The notes beneath the pieces are model-generated. The model ran no database searches, was not told where the DNA came from, and saw nothing but the letters and a program-made list of their open reading frames with translations. 64,000 bases of DNA, from NCBI RefSeq assembly GCF_003369915.1, contig NC_046675.1:28210001-28274000 (forward strand), written 5' to 3'. Of this stretch, positions 1-10,807 are shown in pieces. Within the stretch, counting starts at the first letter, position 1. The number at the start of each line of letters is the position of its first letter. A program made the translations under genes and the position numbers. Origin of the DNA: Drosophila miranda (lineage: Eukaryota > Arthropoda > Insecta > Diptera > Drosophilidae).

Positions 1-73
1 CACTCAGTCACAATATTTTAGTGCATAGTTTTTTTTTTAATAAATTGTAAAAATACTAGAATAAGCCAAGTTT

Positions 74-235
74 TTATTTAGCAATCAACGTAAGTGTTGC
101 TGGACACTCATGTGGCGTAAGCCACTGTTCAGTTGATGGAAAATTATCCCATCTGTGTGGAAAATCTCTTCCGTAGAGTCTAATGCAGGCTAATGTGTCT
201 GAACACAAAACAACATTTAACAAACCTTTTACTTT
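74..235 (-). CDS. Small unrecognised ORF at left edge, possibly a terminal exon
   Basis: A 53-codon open frame runs on the minus strand and stops at 74-76, and its stop overlaps an AATAAA-type poly(A) signal. A pyrimidine-rich AG acceptor ends just above position 198, so the conserved-looking part (ending in ECPATLTLIAK) could instead be the last exon of a gene lying head to head with Taf12. I do not recognise the product. No clear promoter or upstream exon is visible in the 240 bases before Taf12. It may be spurious. Confidence 0.25.
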   Translation of the reverse strand, partial: KVKGLLNVVLCSDTLACIRLYGRDFPHRWDNFPSTEQWLTPHECPATLTLIAK

Positions 236-482
236 CATTGTTCTCACAAAACACACATGTATTAACACCAATTGCAGTTTATAAAGCAACAAGAACACTA
301 GAAACCACACACCGCTTTGGCCCTGGCAAAACACACACACTCTTCTTTTCGCCCCACTTCCCCACGCCTGCTATTTATTTTTCCTCCTTTCCACGAACAC
401 CTCCTACGCCGTATCCAAGAGTTGCTTTGATAGAACGATAGAATACGTACACTTAAAAGATTTTGAAGAAAATCAAAAAGCA

Positions 483-1102
483 ATGTCGGATCTCTTTACC
501 ACTTTCGATAGCAACGGCGACGCCGAGCACAATAACTACACCACTTCTAACAGCGGCCATCGCGACAACTCAATGGCCTCGCCCTCTCAGCACAGTCCCA
601 TGACGAACAACAGCAACTCATCTTCACAAAACGGTGGCACAACCGCGGGCACAGCGACTGGTTCAGGTGGTGGTAGTGGAAAGACATCCAATCATACAGC
701 CTCAGCCGGAGGTGAAACCACACCAGTAAGCACGATCATTGTATCTAGACAAGTTGATTTGATACTGGGATCCCTTTTCAGATGCTGACAAAGCCACGTC
801 TTACGGAATTGGTTAAGGAAGTGGACACCACCACGCAATTGGACGAAGACGTAGAGGAGCTGTTGCTGCAGATAATAGATGATTTTGTCGAGGACACGGT
901 TAAGTCAACCAGCGCATTTGCGAAACACAGAAAGTCCAACAAAATTGAGGTGCGGGATGTTCAATTGCATTTTGAGCGAAAGTACAACATGTGGATACCC
1001 GGATTCGGTACAGACGAACTGCGTCCGTATAAACGCGCCGCAGTTACAGAAGCGCATAAGCAACGCTTGGCCCTCATTAGGAAAACGATTAAAAAGTACT
1101 AG
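483..1102 (+). CDS. Taf12: Transcription initiation factor TFIID subunit 12 (Taf12)
   Basis: Two coding exons, 483-725 and 782-1102, are joined across a 56-bp GT/AG intron and give 187 aa. Residues 1-81 are a Ser/Asn/Gly-rich, disordered N-terminus starting MSDLFTTFDSNG. The second exon opens at MLTKPRL and encodes the histone-fold domain, with the sequence DEDVEELLLQIIDDFVEDTV typical of TAF12 (an H2B-like fold that pairs with TAF4 in TFIID and with Ada1 in SAGA). The C-terminus (ALIRKTIKKY) matches the Drosophila protein closely. Because exon 2 begins exactly with ATG, a transcript starting in or after the intron could make a histone-fold-only short form. The ZAD zinc-finger gene follows about 300 bp downstream on the same strand. 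Confidence 0.95.
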
Positions 1103-1200
1103 CCCGGATTTCGTTGCATGCTCCATACATGCCACCAATTTTTTAAAGCTCTAAAGTAGTATAAGAAGAAAGTTACTCCCATTCTAACAAACTAATTCTT

Positions 1201-1206
1201 AATAAA
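1201..1206 (+). terminator. Poly(A) signal of Taf12
   Basis: An AATAAA hexamer lies about 100 bp after the Taf12 stop codon and about 195 bp before the ATG of the next gene, so the two transcription units are separated by a very short gap. Confidence 0.6.
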
Positions 1207-1260
1207 AGTGCATTCTTGATTTTACATCCACCTTGATGGAATTGAATACAAATGATTCGT

Positions 1261-1320
1261 CAGTATATTTTGAAACTGACGTATTTTTCGGTATATTTCT
1301 GCGGGTGAGACCGTATATTG
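1261..1320 (+). promoter_or_regulatory. Core promoter region of the ZAD zinc-finger gene
   Basis: Two copies of a GTATATTT word (CAGTATATTT at 1261 and CGGTATATTT at 1289) resemble the Drosophila core-promoter element known as Ohler motif 6, typical of TATA-less housekeeping promoters. They lie 100-140 bp upstream of the ATG at 1401. That this is the promoter is inferred from position and motif. Confidence 0.45.
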
Positions 1321-1400
1321 TCCGCGACTTATTGTCCACTTATTTCTGATTTTGCACAAAAACATTAAAAATTTAAGAAGAAAACCCGACAATATCTATA

Positions 1401-4400
1401 ATGAAGCTGCCGGTAGTTTGTCGGACTTGCGATTCAACAGATGCTGATAATCTTCTGAAGCTGGCCACTCCCACAAAAAAGTACCCAGACAAATTGCTTT
1501 CGGACATCTTGAGCGAGCTCACCGACATAAATATTAATGTAAATTCTACATATGTGTTTTATGTAAATATATAAGCCATGTTTCAAATCTCTTATGCAGC
1601 TGGACACATCTGCTAACCAGAGGCTTCCACAGTGTTTGTGCAGCAGTTGCACCAAGAAATTAATGGGAGCCTATTGCTATGTGAGGCAGGCGCTGGCCGC
1701 CAATGAACTATTGCTGAAGCACCTAAAAAACGGTACCGACTGTTTGCAAGAAACGCCTATGGAACTATGTGCGGAGCAGCATGTGATGGTGAAACTAGAA
1801 ACGGAGGATGAGGATGGAGGGAAAACTGAAACAGACATAAATTGCTCTGGGTTACCTGAAATGGTCCCAGAAGAGAGTCCAGACGAAAAAGATTTCGACA
1901 GCAAGAAATCTGTTGATCCTCTAATAATGATCGATTCTGTCAAGCAGGAAACTGTCCAGGCCAGTATAGAAAAGCATGGAGATGACGAAGCCGTGTCGGA
2001 CTTTGAGGACGAAGAGTATGTGGGAGACTTCCTTCTAAAAAGCTAATATAACTGATGTCTATGTTTTGCAGCTCGCTGGATAACTTGCCACTGGGCCAGC
2101 GCATACAGAAATGGAAGACGGGAAATGGCGATGCCCTGCGAAGCTTAAACCTGTCGATTTACAAGTGCAATGAATGCCCAAAGAGCTTCAAACGAGCCGA
2201 TTATCTGAAACGACATCAAATCAGGTCTCATAAGCCGAAATCGCGTTGGTTCTCCTGTTCACTCTGCATCCGAAAATTTAATAGCAGTGAGGCCTTGGAA
2301 ATGCATCTCAAAGTACATCGAAATTCCAAGCGTTCGGCTAATATAAGTGAGCATAAAAAGGCAAAGTCTGTGGATGTAAATCTTTGCAAACCGCATGGTT
2401 ACAAGCTCATCGAATGCATGATCTGTCAGAGTCAGTACAACAAGATTGCGGACCTGCGACGCCATTTGGAGGAGCATCCGGAAATTGTTACCTTGGGAGT
2501 GCGCCCGAATATGGAACCCAATGAGTTGGCGGAGTTGTTCTATCCCGATAGATCCGATGCCAAGGATGTTGGCGAGGATCAATTAATTGACTTGATCCGC
2601 AAAGATTTGGCAGGCGGCATTTACCATCGCTTTTATTCAATAACCAATCAGTGTGGCTATGAAATGAACCTAGACAGCTCTGACACTGATAGTGAGCTGG
2701 ACGTGGAGTCCGAAGATCAACAGAAGAAGCGAAAAACTAGAAAGGCGCACTACAGCTGCGAGCTGTGCCAACAGAGGTTCACCAGGAAGTATCAACTCTA
2801 CGATCATCAGCGTCAGACGCACAGCTGGTCTGAAGCCCCTCATGTTTGCGGCCGTTGCGATGGGCGCTTCGTCAGCTTGCAAATGCTAAGGCATCACAAT
2901 GAGTCACAGTGCAGAAATTCTCAAAAGCGATTCCTTTGCCACAAATGCCCACTGCGGTTCCGGTGGAAGCACAACCTGCGAGCCCACTTCCGAGAGCACC
3001 GAATCGCTGTAAGCCCCTCAAAATTACTTTTATTCCTCCTATTGTTATGTTCTGTTATTTTGCTGCTTGCAGAATCAAACCTTTGAATGTTCCGAATGCA
3101 AGCGTGTTTTTGACAAGAAAAAATCCCTGACTGTTCATTTACTCAGCGCCCACGCTGAGGAATCGAAGCTCATTCCGTGTCAGTGGTGTACGCGCAAGTT
3201 CTATCGCCATGACTACCTGGTGAAACATCTAAAGCGTCACGGGCTCAAGGAGCAGGACATTCCGTTGGCCGAGACCCTGATAGCAGCCACATCGAAGCGA
3301 AATGGTGCCAAGCGCATTACCTGCAAAATTTGCAGCCTGGATTTTGACCGCATTACAGATTTGCGCGCCCACATTCAACTGGAACTAAAGCTGTCTCTCT
3401 CGCTGCACCATAGCTACGATTCCCCGCATAACTACTCCATAACCAATGAATCCGGCTTCGAGATGCAGCTTGAGGATTCGGAAACAGAGGACGAAGTACA
3501 AACTGGACTGGGCTCTGGCAACCGTCCTCCCTACGTCTGCGAGCTTTGCAGTGTCCAGTGCAAGCGCAAATTCGAAATGATCCAACATCAACGGACCATG
3601 CACCGCTTCGACAAAATGCCTCATGAGTGTGATAAATGCGTTTTTAAGTGTGTGTCCAAGGTATGTTTTTTGGTCATACAGCCATTGTATAATTTAAACT
3701 CTCAAAGCTTCTCTTTTTCAGAATATTATGGATCATCATCTTCTAGGGCAGTGCAGCAGCACAGAGAAGAAGCATGCATGCAGCAAGTGCACGTATAAAT
3801 TTATGTGGCCTGAGAATAGGGATAAGCACGTGCGGCTCCAGCACAGCGAGGTCTCCGAAAGCACCAAAGCAGCTCCAAAGCCGACAGGTGGTCTTGCCGA
3901 TATGGTCGCCACAGAGGACGGGGTCCAGCTGCTGCAATGCCCGCACTGTGATCGCACCTATCAAATGAAGTCGCGATTGAACAACCATATTCGGGACGTT
4001 CACGTAAACGGGGATCGAAAGCGCAAGGATGCGATCAAGAGATTCCTTTGCTCGCTTTGCGGCAGAGAAACACGGTCGGCTGCTGCTCTGGTTACCCACA
4101 TGCGACGCCACACCGGCGAGAAGCCCTTTAAATGTGATCTATGTGAAATGGCTTTCCCGAGACACTCGGAGATGGCTTCGCATCGCAGGATGCACACGGG
4201 GGAGAAACCATTCCACTGCACAGTTTGTGGCAAGGACTTTGCCCGGTCCGACAAACTGACCCGCCACATGCTCACCCACAGCGGATTGAAGCCGCACAAG
4301 TGCACGTACTGCGAGAAGAGCTACCGGCAAGCCAAAGATCTGAAGCTCCATTTGCAGCAGCACACAGGCGAATGTCCATTTATCTGCGGCACCTGTGGCG

Positions 4401-4474
4401 AGCGCTTCATTCAAAACATCACCCTGGAGAAGCATCGCCTAATGCGCCGCCATTTCGATTGGAGTTTGCCATAA
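1401..4474 (+). CDS. ZAD-domain C2H2 zinc-finger protein with about 18 fingers
   Basis: Five exons (1401-1538, 1600-2015, 2072-3008, 3073-3660, 3722-4474) join in frame to 943 aa; all four introns are 56-64 bp with GT/AG ends. Residues 1-80 form a ZAD (zinc-finger associated) domain: CRTC at residues 7-10, then a CLCSSC pair after the first intron. ZAD mediates homodimerisation in insect zinc-finger proteins. An acidic linker follows, then about 18 C2H2 fingers in three blocks. The last five fingers (exon 5) have H/C links such as TGEKPF and look like the DNA-reading array. Fingers in exons 3 and 4 are more widely spaced and look like two copies of one module: both contain an SITN-x2-G-aromatic-EM segment followed by an acidic stretch. 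A nuclear DNA-binding regulator is expected, but the target is unknown. I could not assign an orthologue. Confidence 0.88.
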
Positions 4475-4488
4475 TTTAATAATTAAAT

Positions 4489-4494
4489 AATAAA
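4489..4494 (+). terminator. Poly(A) signal of the zinc-finger gene
   Basis: An AATAAA lies 15 bp after the TAA stop, giving a very short 3' UTR that ends just before the palindromic repeat. Confidence 0.55.
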
Positions 4495-4530
4495 TGCATC
4501 ATTTATTCGACGGATATCTGCAGACCTGTT

Positions 4531-5575
4531 TTTTTATTTTAAATTTGGGAAAATATCCTTGGTCCTTGATAAGGACTCTATCAAAGCAGGGACATTTTTT
4601 CGGTTACAGGAAGTCATCGCACGCCTAAATTGACCCACAAATAGAGGAGAAAACTAAATATATATGTCTTATCCTTATCCAAGGATCAAGGATACTCTTC
4701 CGATCACAGGATGCCATCGCACGTCTCGATCGGCGAACAAATAACGAAGATATTGAAATATTTTTAGCTGGGGAAAATATCCTTGATCCTTGGTCCTTGA
4801 AAACACGAAAACAAAACTGGCCTGTTGTTGTTGTGTCCCAATTGTTGTACAACAACAACCCGGATTTTGCCGCTGCTCAAATCAGAAATTTCGGTCTGGG
4901 ATACCAGGCCAACATAAATCAGCAGAAGGTCGCTGCTTTTTTAGCCCCCAAAAGTATGCACCACAAAATTTTTCCCATTTTTTAGAGTTGCTTTCTGCTG
5001 ATTTCTGTTGGCCTGGTATCCCAGACCGAAATTTCTGATTTGAGCGGCGGCAAAATCCGGGTTGTTGTTGTACAACAATTGGGACACAACAACAGGCCAG
5101 TTTTGTTTTCGTGTTTTCTCCGTTATTTGTGGGCCGATCGAGACGTGCGATGGCTCCTTGTGATCGGAAAAATGTCCCTGTTCTTATAGAGTACCTGTGC
5201 AAGGACCAAGGATCAAGGATATTTTCCCCAGCTACAAAAGTTTAATTTTCTCCGTTATTTGTTGGCCGATCGGGACGTGCGATGGCATCCTGTGATCGGA
5301 TGAATATCCTTGATCCTTGGATAAGGATAAGCCATATATATTTAGTTGTTTCCTCTATTTGTGGGTCAATTTAAGCTTGTGATGGCTTCCTGTGATCGGA
5401 GAATTATTCCTGTTTTGATGAGTCCTTTTCAAGGACCAAGGATCAAGGATATTTTCCCCAGCTAAAAATATTTCAATTTTTTCGTTATTTGTTGGCCGAT
5501 CAGGGCATGCGATGGCTTCCTGGGAGCGGAAGAAAATCCTTGATCCTTGGATAAGGATAAAGGTAAGGATCGGAA
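4531..5575. repeat. Foldback-like palindromic element with tandem-repeat arms
   Basis: The core is an inverted repeat: 4799-4928 is nearly identical to the reverse complement of 4991-5121 (about 130 bp, a handful of differences), separated by about 62 bp. Outside the core, both flanks carry a shorter unit of about 125 bp, with words such as CCAAGGATCAAGGATA, GTTATTTGT and GCGATGG-CCTGTGATCGGA. It occurs about four times in tandem on the right (from about 5110, 5245, 5350 and 5475) and at least twice, inverted, on the left. No coding capacity for a transposase is seen. The architecture fits a non-autonomous foldback or MITE-type transposable element. The exact ends and a target duplication could not be fixed. 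Confidence 0.75.
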
Positions 5576-6020
5576 AATGGACATCCGTTTTTTACGATTT
5601 TCGCCAAAACCATGATGTTCTTTCCTGTATGCTACATTTATCCCTGGGCGTGGGCAATGAAATCCTGCCAGGAGACCCCCAATAATAAAAAAACGAGTCA
5701 TTTGATTTAGGGGCCATTTCTTGGCCCCCGTGGTTCTTTTAATACTTTAATTTGAGAAAGACAACACCGGTAACACGCAAGTCGAACAATATCACACTTG
5801 CAATTTTGGGCAGCGAACATCGGACCAGAGCAAATCGCCGAAAATAGTTGACAAATACTGTGCTGTGTGTGGTGTGCGGGGGTGGCGTGATGGTGCAGTG
5901 CATCTTTGGCAGTTCCGTTCTTCTTGTGCGCTGCATTGGGCTTCTAAAGGGCTGATTACAATTTGCTTAAACGTTTAACATAGAGAATGGGTTTGATGGG
6001 GGGCAAAAAGTACCTCCGGC
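5576..6020. other. Non-coding gap, 3' side of the SAXO-like gene
   Basis: No open frame here shows coding character. It probably contains the 3' UTR of the minus-strand SAXO-like gene next to the repeat element. Confidence 0.4.
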
Positions 6021-7627
6021 TTAGCAAATGCCAGCTTTCGGGAAGCAACCAGCATCGCCGGCGCCATTTCCACAGGGTCCTGCAAAAGATCAGTTTTAGT
6101 TAGCCAGATGACAAGACACAAACCCCTGCCGACTGACTCACCGCCACAACGCGAAAAGGCACCCGGGGGCCCATAGCTAAGCTTCTGGATGGTACACTTC
6201 TCAATGGGTCCGCTGGGGCGACAGTAGGAGGTGTAACGAGCCCAGGGCAACGGCTCCTTGGGCGGAAGGCAATTCGGCAAGTAGCTCAGCTTGTATGTAG
6301 TACAGTTCTCCACTGGTCCCTCGTTGCGGCAGAACCCGGCTCTGGGTACGACGGCCTCTGGCCGCGGGAAGCAAGTGACATCCACCGGCATGTACGACAG
6401 CTTGTTGACCGTGCAGCGTTCCATGGCGCCGCTGGGACGACAGAAGGCCGAGCTCGGCATAATGGGGGATCTGCGCACGTGCGGCTTCGGCACAAAGTCG
6501 TGCTTCTGGGTGGTCATGGCGTACATAGGGCCATCGAAGCGCAGTCCATTTTCCATGGGTCGAATAGGCGCAGTGCGTTCAGCACAATTTGGCTGATAGG
6601 AGAGCTGAAGGAGAGCCAGTATTAGTATTACTATTCAAGCTGGAGACTAAAATATACCCACCTTTTGTATGGTGCATCGCTCCAGTGGGCCGGTGGGACG
6701 ACAGAAGGTGTCCCTGGGCAGGATCGGCATGGGCTTGGTGCGCGTGGCATCGACTGGCATGTAGCTAAGCTTGTAGACAGTGTTCCCGGCAGTGGGATCG
6801 TTGCCAAGGAAGCGTAAATTGGATACCGGCATCACCGGTGCAGTGCGTCCCGGATTGCAGTTGGGCATGTAGCTCAGGTTGTAGGTTGTGCAGATGTTCT
6901 GGTAGCGCGGTGGCACGCACCGGATCTTGTCCGCCCAGGGAGTGGGCTCCTTGGCCGGCAGGCAGACCGGCATGTACGACAGCTTCTGTATGGTGCAGCG
7001 CTCCAGCGGGCCGCTCGGCTTGCAGTAGTGCGATTCCTGGGGCACGGCCTTGGGCGGCGGATTCTGGCAGACGTCGATCGGCATGTACGACAGCTTCTGA
7101 ATGGTGCAGCGCTCCATGGGAGCGGACGAGGTGCAGATGGCCCCGGCCGGCTTGATGGGCTCCCGCTTCGCCACACCTTTGGGCACGTAGTCGTGCTTCT
7201 GGGAGGTCATAGCGTAGATGGGTCCCTCGAAGCGTAGCCCGCTCTCCATGGGTCTGATCGGCCTGGTGCGCTGGCCCGGGCAGGGCGGCATAAAGGACAG
7301 CTTCTGCACCGTACACTTCTCGAGTGGCGCGGTGCTGGTCCGGATCTGGGAGCACGGCAAGATTGGACGGGCTCGCAAGTTGTCCCCGCAGTTGCCGTAG
7401 TACGAGCGGCGGTAGATGGTGTCCGTATCTAGAGGCGCCGTCGAGCGCATGAAGTTGGAAACCGGCAGAATGGGTCTGACGCGCGCCGGCTGCTGGTAGC
7501 AGCAGCCGTTGTAGTCCCCGCAATCGCATGGCGGGCACGACGCATTGGGTGGACAGGGGGTGAAGTCGGTGGGCGCCTGGCAAGGATCGCACACGTTCGG
7601 GCAGTATGTGTTGCAGTCGCCCGACAT
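6021..7627 (-). CDS. SAXO/FAM154-like microtubule inner or axonemal repeat protein
   Basis: Three exons (7627-6662, 6604-6142, 6079-6021) join in frame to 495 aa. Residues 1-60 are very Cys-rich (CNTYC, CDPC, CPPCDC). The rest is about ten imperfect repeats of 35-45 aa, each with a core like ER/K-CTIQKLSYMP followed by a proline-rich linker and an FCRPSGP-type lead-in. An N-terminal Cys cluster followed by evenly spaced short modules is the layout of the STOP/MAP6-related SAXO (FAM154) family, which binds ciliary and flagellar microtubules; a sperm-tail role is therefore likely but inferred. The last short exon ends in a Cys/Gly-rich tail. The alternative is an unrelated insect Cys/Pro repeat protein. 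Expression in testis would fit. Confidence 0.62.
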
Positions 7628-8789
7628 AGCAGTGGTCTGCTAAATCTGATTTGTTAAATGTGGCAGACAGCGGCGCAATCTCAGAACTTACAGCTTGTGT
7701 CGTTTATGTTGCACTACGTGGGACGGGGTACGGGGTACGGGGTACGGAGCTCGGGGCTCGGGGCACGGGGCACTTGTCAAAGGAATTAATTTTGCTTGCC
7801 CGAGCGGAGAACAGTTGCAGATCACACTTAAAACATTCGGAACGACTAAAAAATAATTTTGTTCAGATATTCACGACGAATATATGTTACGCACAGACTG
7901 GGGGGGGGATACAGGTAGTACTGAAAAAGAGCCTAGCCCTAGTCGGTGCTCAGAGTGACGTTTGAGGGCCAGGCAACGTAGTGATTGGAAGTCGAACGAA
8001 CAGATGATTTCCAGGTTTGTATACATCGTTTATTTCAATATATTTCTTTCTTAGCGGGGATATGTGATATCCTGATATATCATAAGCGGGGCGGCACCCT
8101 CTACGATATGCGATTGCGATTAGGAGAGATATAAGCAAAGGCATCCTTCGAGCACTTGAACGTAACGTAACAATACAATACATAGAATCAAAAAAAAGGG
8201 TTTGAACCATCAATTGGAATCGGTTAATGTGCCTAACTAAGCGTCTAACTAAACTCGATTTAAATAATTAAACATAAATAGACAATCACGTAAAATATAA
8301 CTTATTTACAATGGTTTTTTTTCCATTTCTTTGCTCTGTATGGGGGGTACACAATAGGGCATAGGGTGTATATAGGATACATAGGGATATATAGGCGGCT
8401 GGGCAAATACTTCAAATTCAAAGATCAGCAAGCATTCAACCAATACGTAAACATCGATCGAATGCATGAATTCAACAAACAATTCCATTCGCGGGTTAAG
8501 CATAAAATCAATCCAAAGTTCAGTCCAGTGTATAAGCTGGAAATCCTTTGATCGGCTTAAACATAGTTCTTTTCTCTGCTCTCTCATCTTATATCGTATC
8601 ATGTAATGTGTTTCGGAAATAGCAAAAATACAATTCTATAATTATAATCTGTATAATCTGTTTGTGTTTGTGTGTGTGTGTGTGTGTATATTGTTCAGTT
8701 CGCTCCCCTCCGACACTATCGACATTTGTATCGTGTATACATTACATATATATCTAGGGTTTGTGGTTCGGGTTCGGGTTTTTGGTCCC
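7628..8789. other. Intergenic: SAXO-like 5' flank and SH3-gene 3' UTR
   Basis: About 7720-7775 is a short GGGGTACGG/GGGGCACG tandem array just upstream of the SAXO-like gene. An AATAAA on the minus strand at 8029-8034 is a good 3' end for the SH3 gene, implying a 3' UTR of about 760 nt. A TG microsatellite lies near 8665. No coding sequence is supported. Confidence 0.45.
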
Positions 8790-10807
8790 TTACAGCGTCG
8801 GCAGGTTGTCGGGCACTTGGTCCAGGAAATTGGCCGGAAACTGGCCCTGCCGTCCTCCCGCCTCGCCGAACAGCCACTCCTCGTTTATCCTATAAAGCAC
8901 TGTGACCAGTTCGTTCTCCTGTTAAGCAAGGCAAAGGATGGATCGGGCTAGTAAGGTCATACCCAGACAAAACAATTGCTATTCAATATTCTCACCTGCA
9001 ATGGCAGATCTCCTTCGACCCCGCCGGGGAAGTGATATAAACAGAGCGCAGTGGGCTCATTATTTTGGCTCTGGTGCTGTTGCTGCTGCTGCTGTTGTTG
9101 CTGCTGAGGCGGCGCCTGTGCTTGTGGATGTGATTGTGAGACACCCGCACCCAGGGGCACTTTGATGTCCACATAAGTGACCGGGAAAATACCCTCGCAG
9201 CCGGAGCGCGTGCGTCCGCGCATCCATTCAGGTGTGGGCTGATCCAGCAGATAGATTTTCTCGTTTTCCTGCAATAGCCGCGTCATTCAGTCAGAGAGGA
9301 GAAACATTCGGGAAGTCCGTCCTCGAACACTTACCCTAAAGCTAAGATCGCCTTCTTCGACGCCGTCAAAGTCGTATAGGGCTATGGCGTACGGATTAAC
9401 CTCCTCTTCGACGTAGCCCGAGCAGCCATTGCTGAGGGCCATGGCATCCACCCTGCCCGCAATAACGTCCAGCATCGAGATTCCTGCCGCTGCACTTCCC
9501 ACAGAGGAGGGCAGTGGTGGCGGAGCCCCCTTGGGCATGGGCGGAGAGGGCGGATTGAAGGCTCCTCCGTAGCCGGGTGGCATTCCACCGACGAACGGCG
9601 GAGCCCTGGGAGCCTTCGGCTTCTGCGAAATCTTCGGCTTGATGATGGTGGGCATGGTCAGCGATTGTGTGGGCGGCAGCAGGCTCTTGCCGTTGCACAA
9701 AGGATTATCGGACGAGCGGACCTGATTGGATGTCTGGTACGTCTGACGCACCGCTGCCGAGCCAAAGCTGTCCACCCCGCCGCTGTGGCCGGCACTGTCC
9801 ACCGCCTCCCAGGGATCGAGGGGACTCTGGGTGGCCGGTCGGGATAGTCGATGGTAGTCGTCCTCGAACCCGCTCTCCGGCTGCGAGACGCTGCCGTTTT
9901 GGGGCGAACTGAAGTTGCTATCCGAGCTGAAGCTGTCGACACTCACGCAGTCGCTGTTGGACTTTTGGGTGAAGGTGGGCGACGACGGCGGCGAGTCGAA
10001 GCTGATGAGCTGTCCATCGACCGCAGCCGCATTGCTAGTCGTCTGTGAGTAGTGGGCGCTGCTGCTGCTGCTGCTGCTGCTCGTTATGGGGGCGGTGGTG
10101 GTGGCCGTGTTCCAAGCAGCATTCCAATCCGTGTTGCTGAACCCCCCACTGCCCGAGGATGCACTGGCAGCCGCCGCAGCTGCTGCTGCTGCTGTGGGTG
10201 CCGTCGACCCGGCATGGCCGCTGCTCAGGCCGTAGACGCGACTCTGCACTGCGGCCTTGGAAGCAGCAGCCGCTGCCGTGGACGATGTCTTCTTGCGGTG
10301 AAAGATGTTGGAGATGAGGCTGCCCCCGCCACCGGTCGACGTCGCCGATTGGCCTGTGGAGGCAATCTTCTGTCCATTCACTTGCACCTGCACCTTCGGC
10401 GGCGGCGGTCGCGGCGGTGGCATCTTCCTGAAGTTGCCATTTCCATTGGCAGCAGCTCCTCCTCCCCCTCCGAAGGGGTCATCGTCCCAGTTGGTGGTTG
10501 GCGTGTACCGCGCCTGTGGGAACCTTCGCGTGATGCTGGAGCCCGTCTGCACCTCAAAGAGATTGTTGTTGTTGGATTTCTTGTGCTGTGCATTCAGCGA
10601 CTGCTGCTGCTGCAGCGGCCCCTTGGGCGGCGGAGGGAGCTTGATGGTTAGCTTCTGGAGACTACCGCCGTGCGACTGCTGCTGCTGCTGCAAGTGCTGC
10701 TGCTGGAGCTGCAGACGCAGCTGATCCAGGCTGGCATTGGCTCCAGCCGCGGCGCTCTGGCCCCGTGATCCGGGCGGTGCTGGCGCTGGTCGCGATGGAA
10801 TGGTCAT
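8790..10807 (-). CDS. Cytoplasmic adaptor with two C-terminal SH3 domains
   Basis: Three coding exons (10807-9335, 9268-8996, 8918-8790) join in phase 0 to 624 aa from the ATG at 10807, the first ATG after a good AG acceptor at 10813. Residues 1-470 are low-complexity: Gln runs, proline-rich stretches such as PPPRPPPPK that could bind SH3 domains, Ala and Ser runs, and a WDDDPFGG stretch. Two SH3 domains follow. The first is about 471-530, with ALYDFDGVEEGDL, the conserved Trp in PEWMRGR and GIFPVTYVD. The second is about 563-624, with CLYHFPGGVEGDL, EEWLFGEAGG and GQFPANFLD. An SH3-ligand scaffold for endocytosis or actin regulation is the usual role of such proteins (compare vertebrate SH3D19), but I cannot assign the orthologue. 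An upstream coding or leader exon is possible. Confidence 0.82.

Noticed and set aside
4790..5202. Short frames on both strands reading PNVVQQQPGFCRCSNQ-like peptides
   Set aside because: Both come from the two arms of the palindrome read in opposite directions and are not genes.
10052..10724. Plus-strand frames of 139-199 codons opposite the SH3 gene
   Set aside because: They are rich in Arg/Gly/Cys runs produced by the complement of CAG and CCG repeats and have no recognisable domain.
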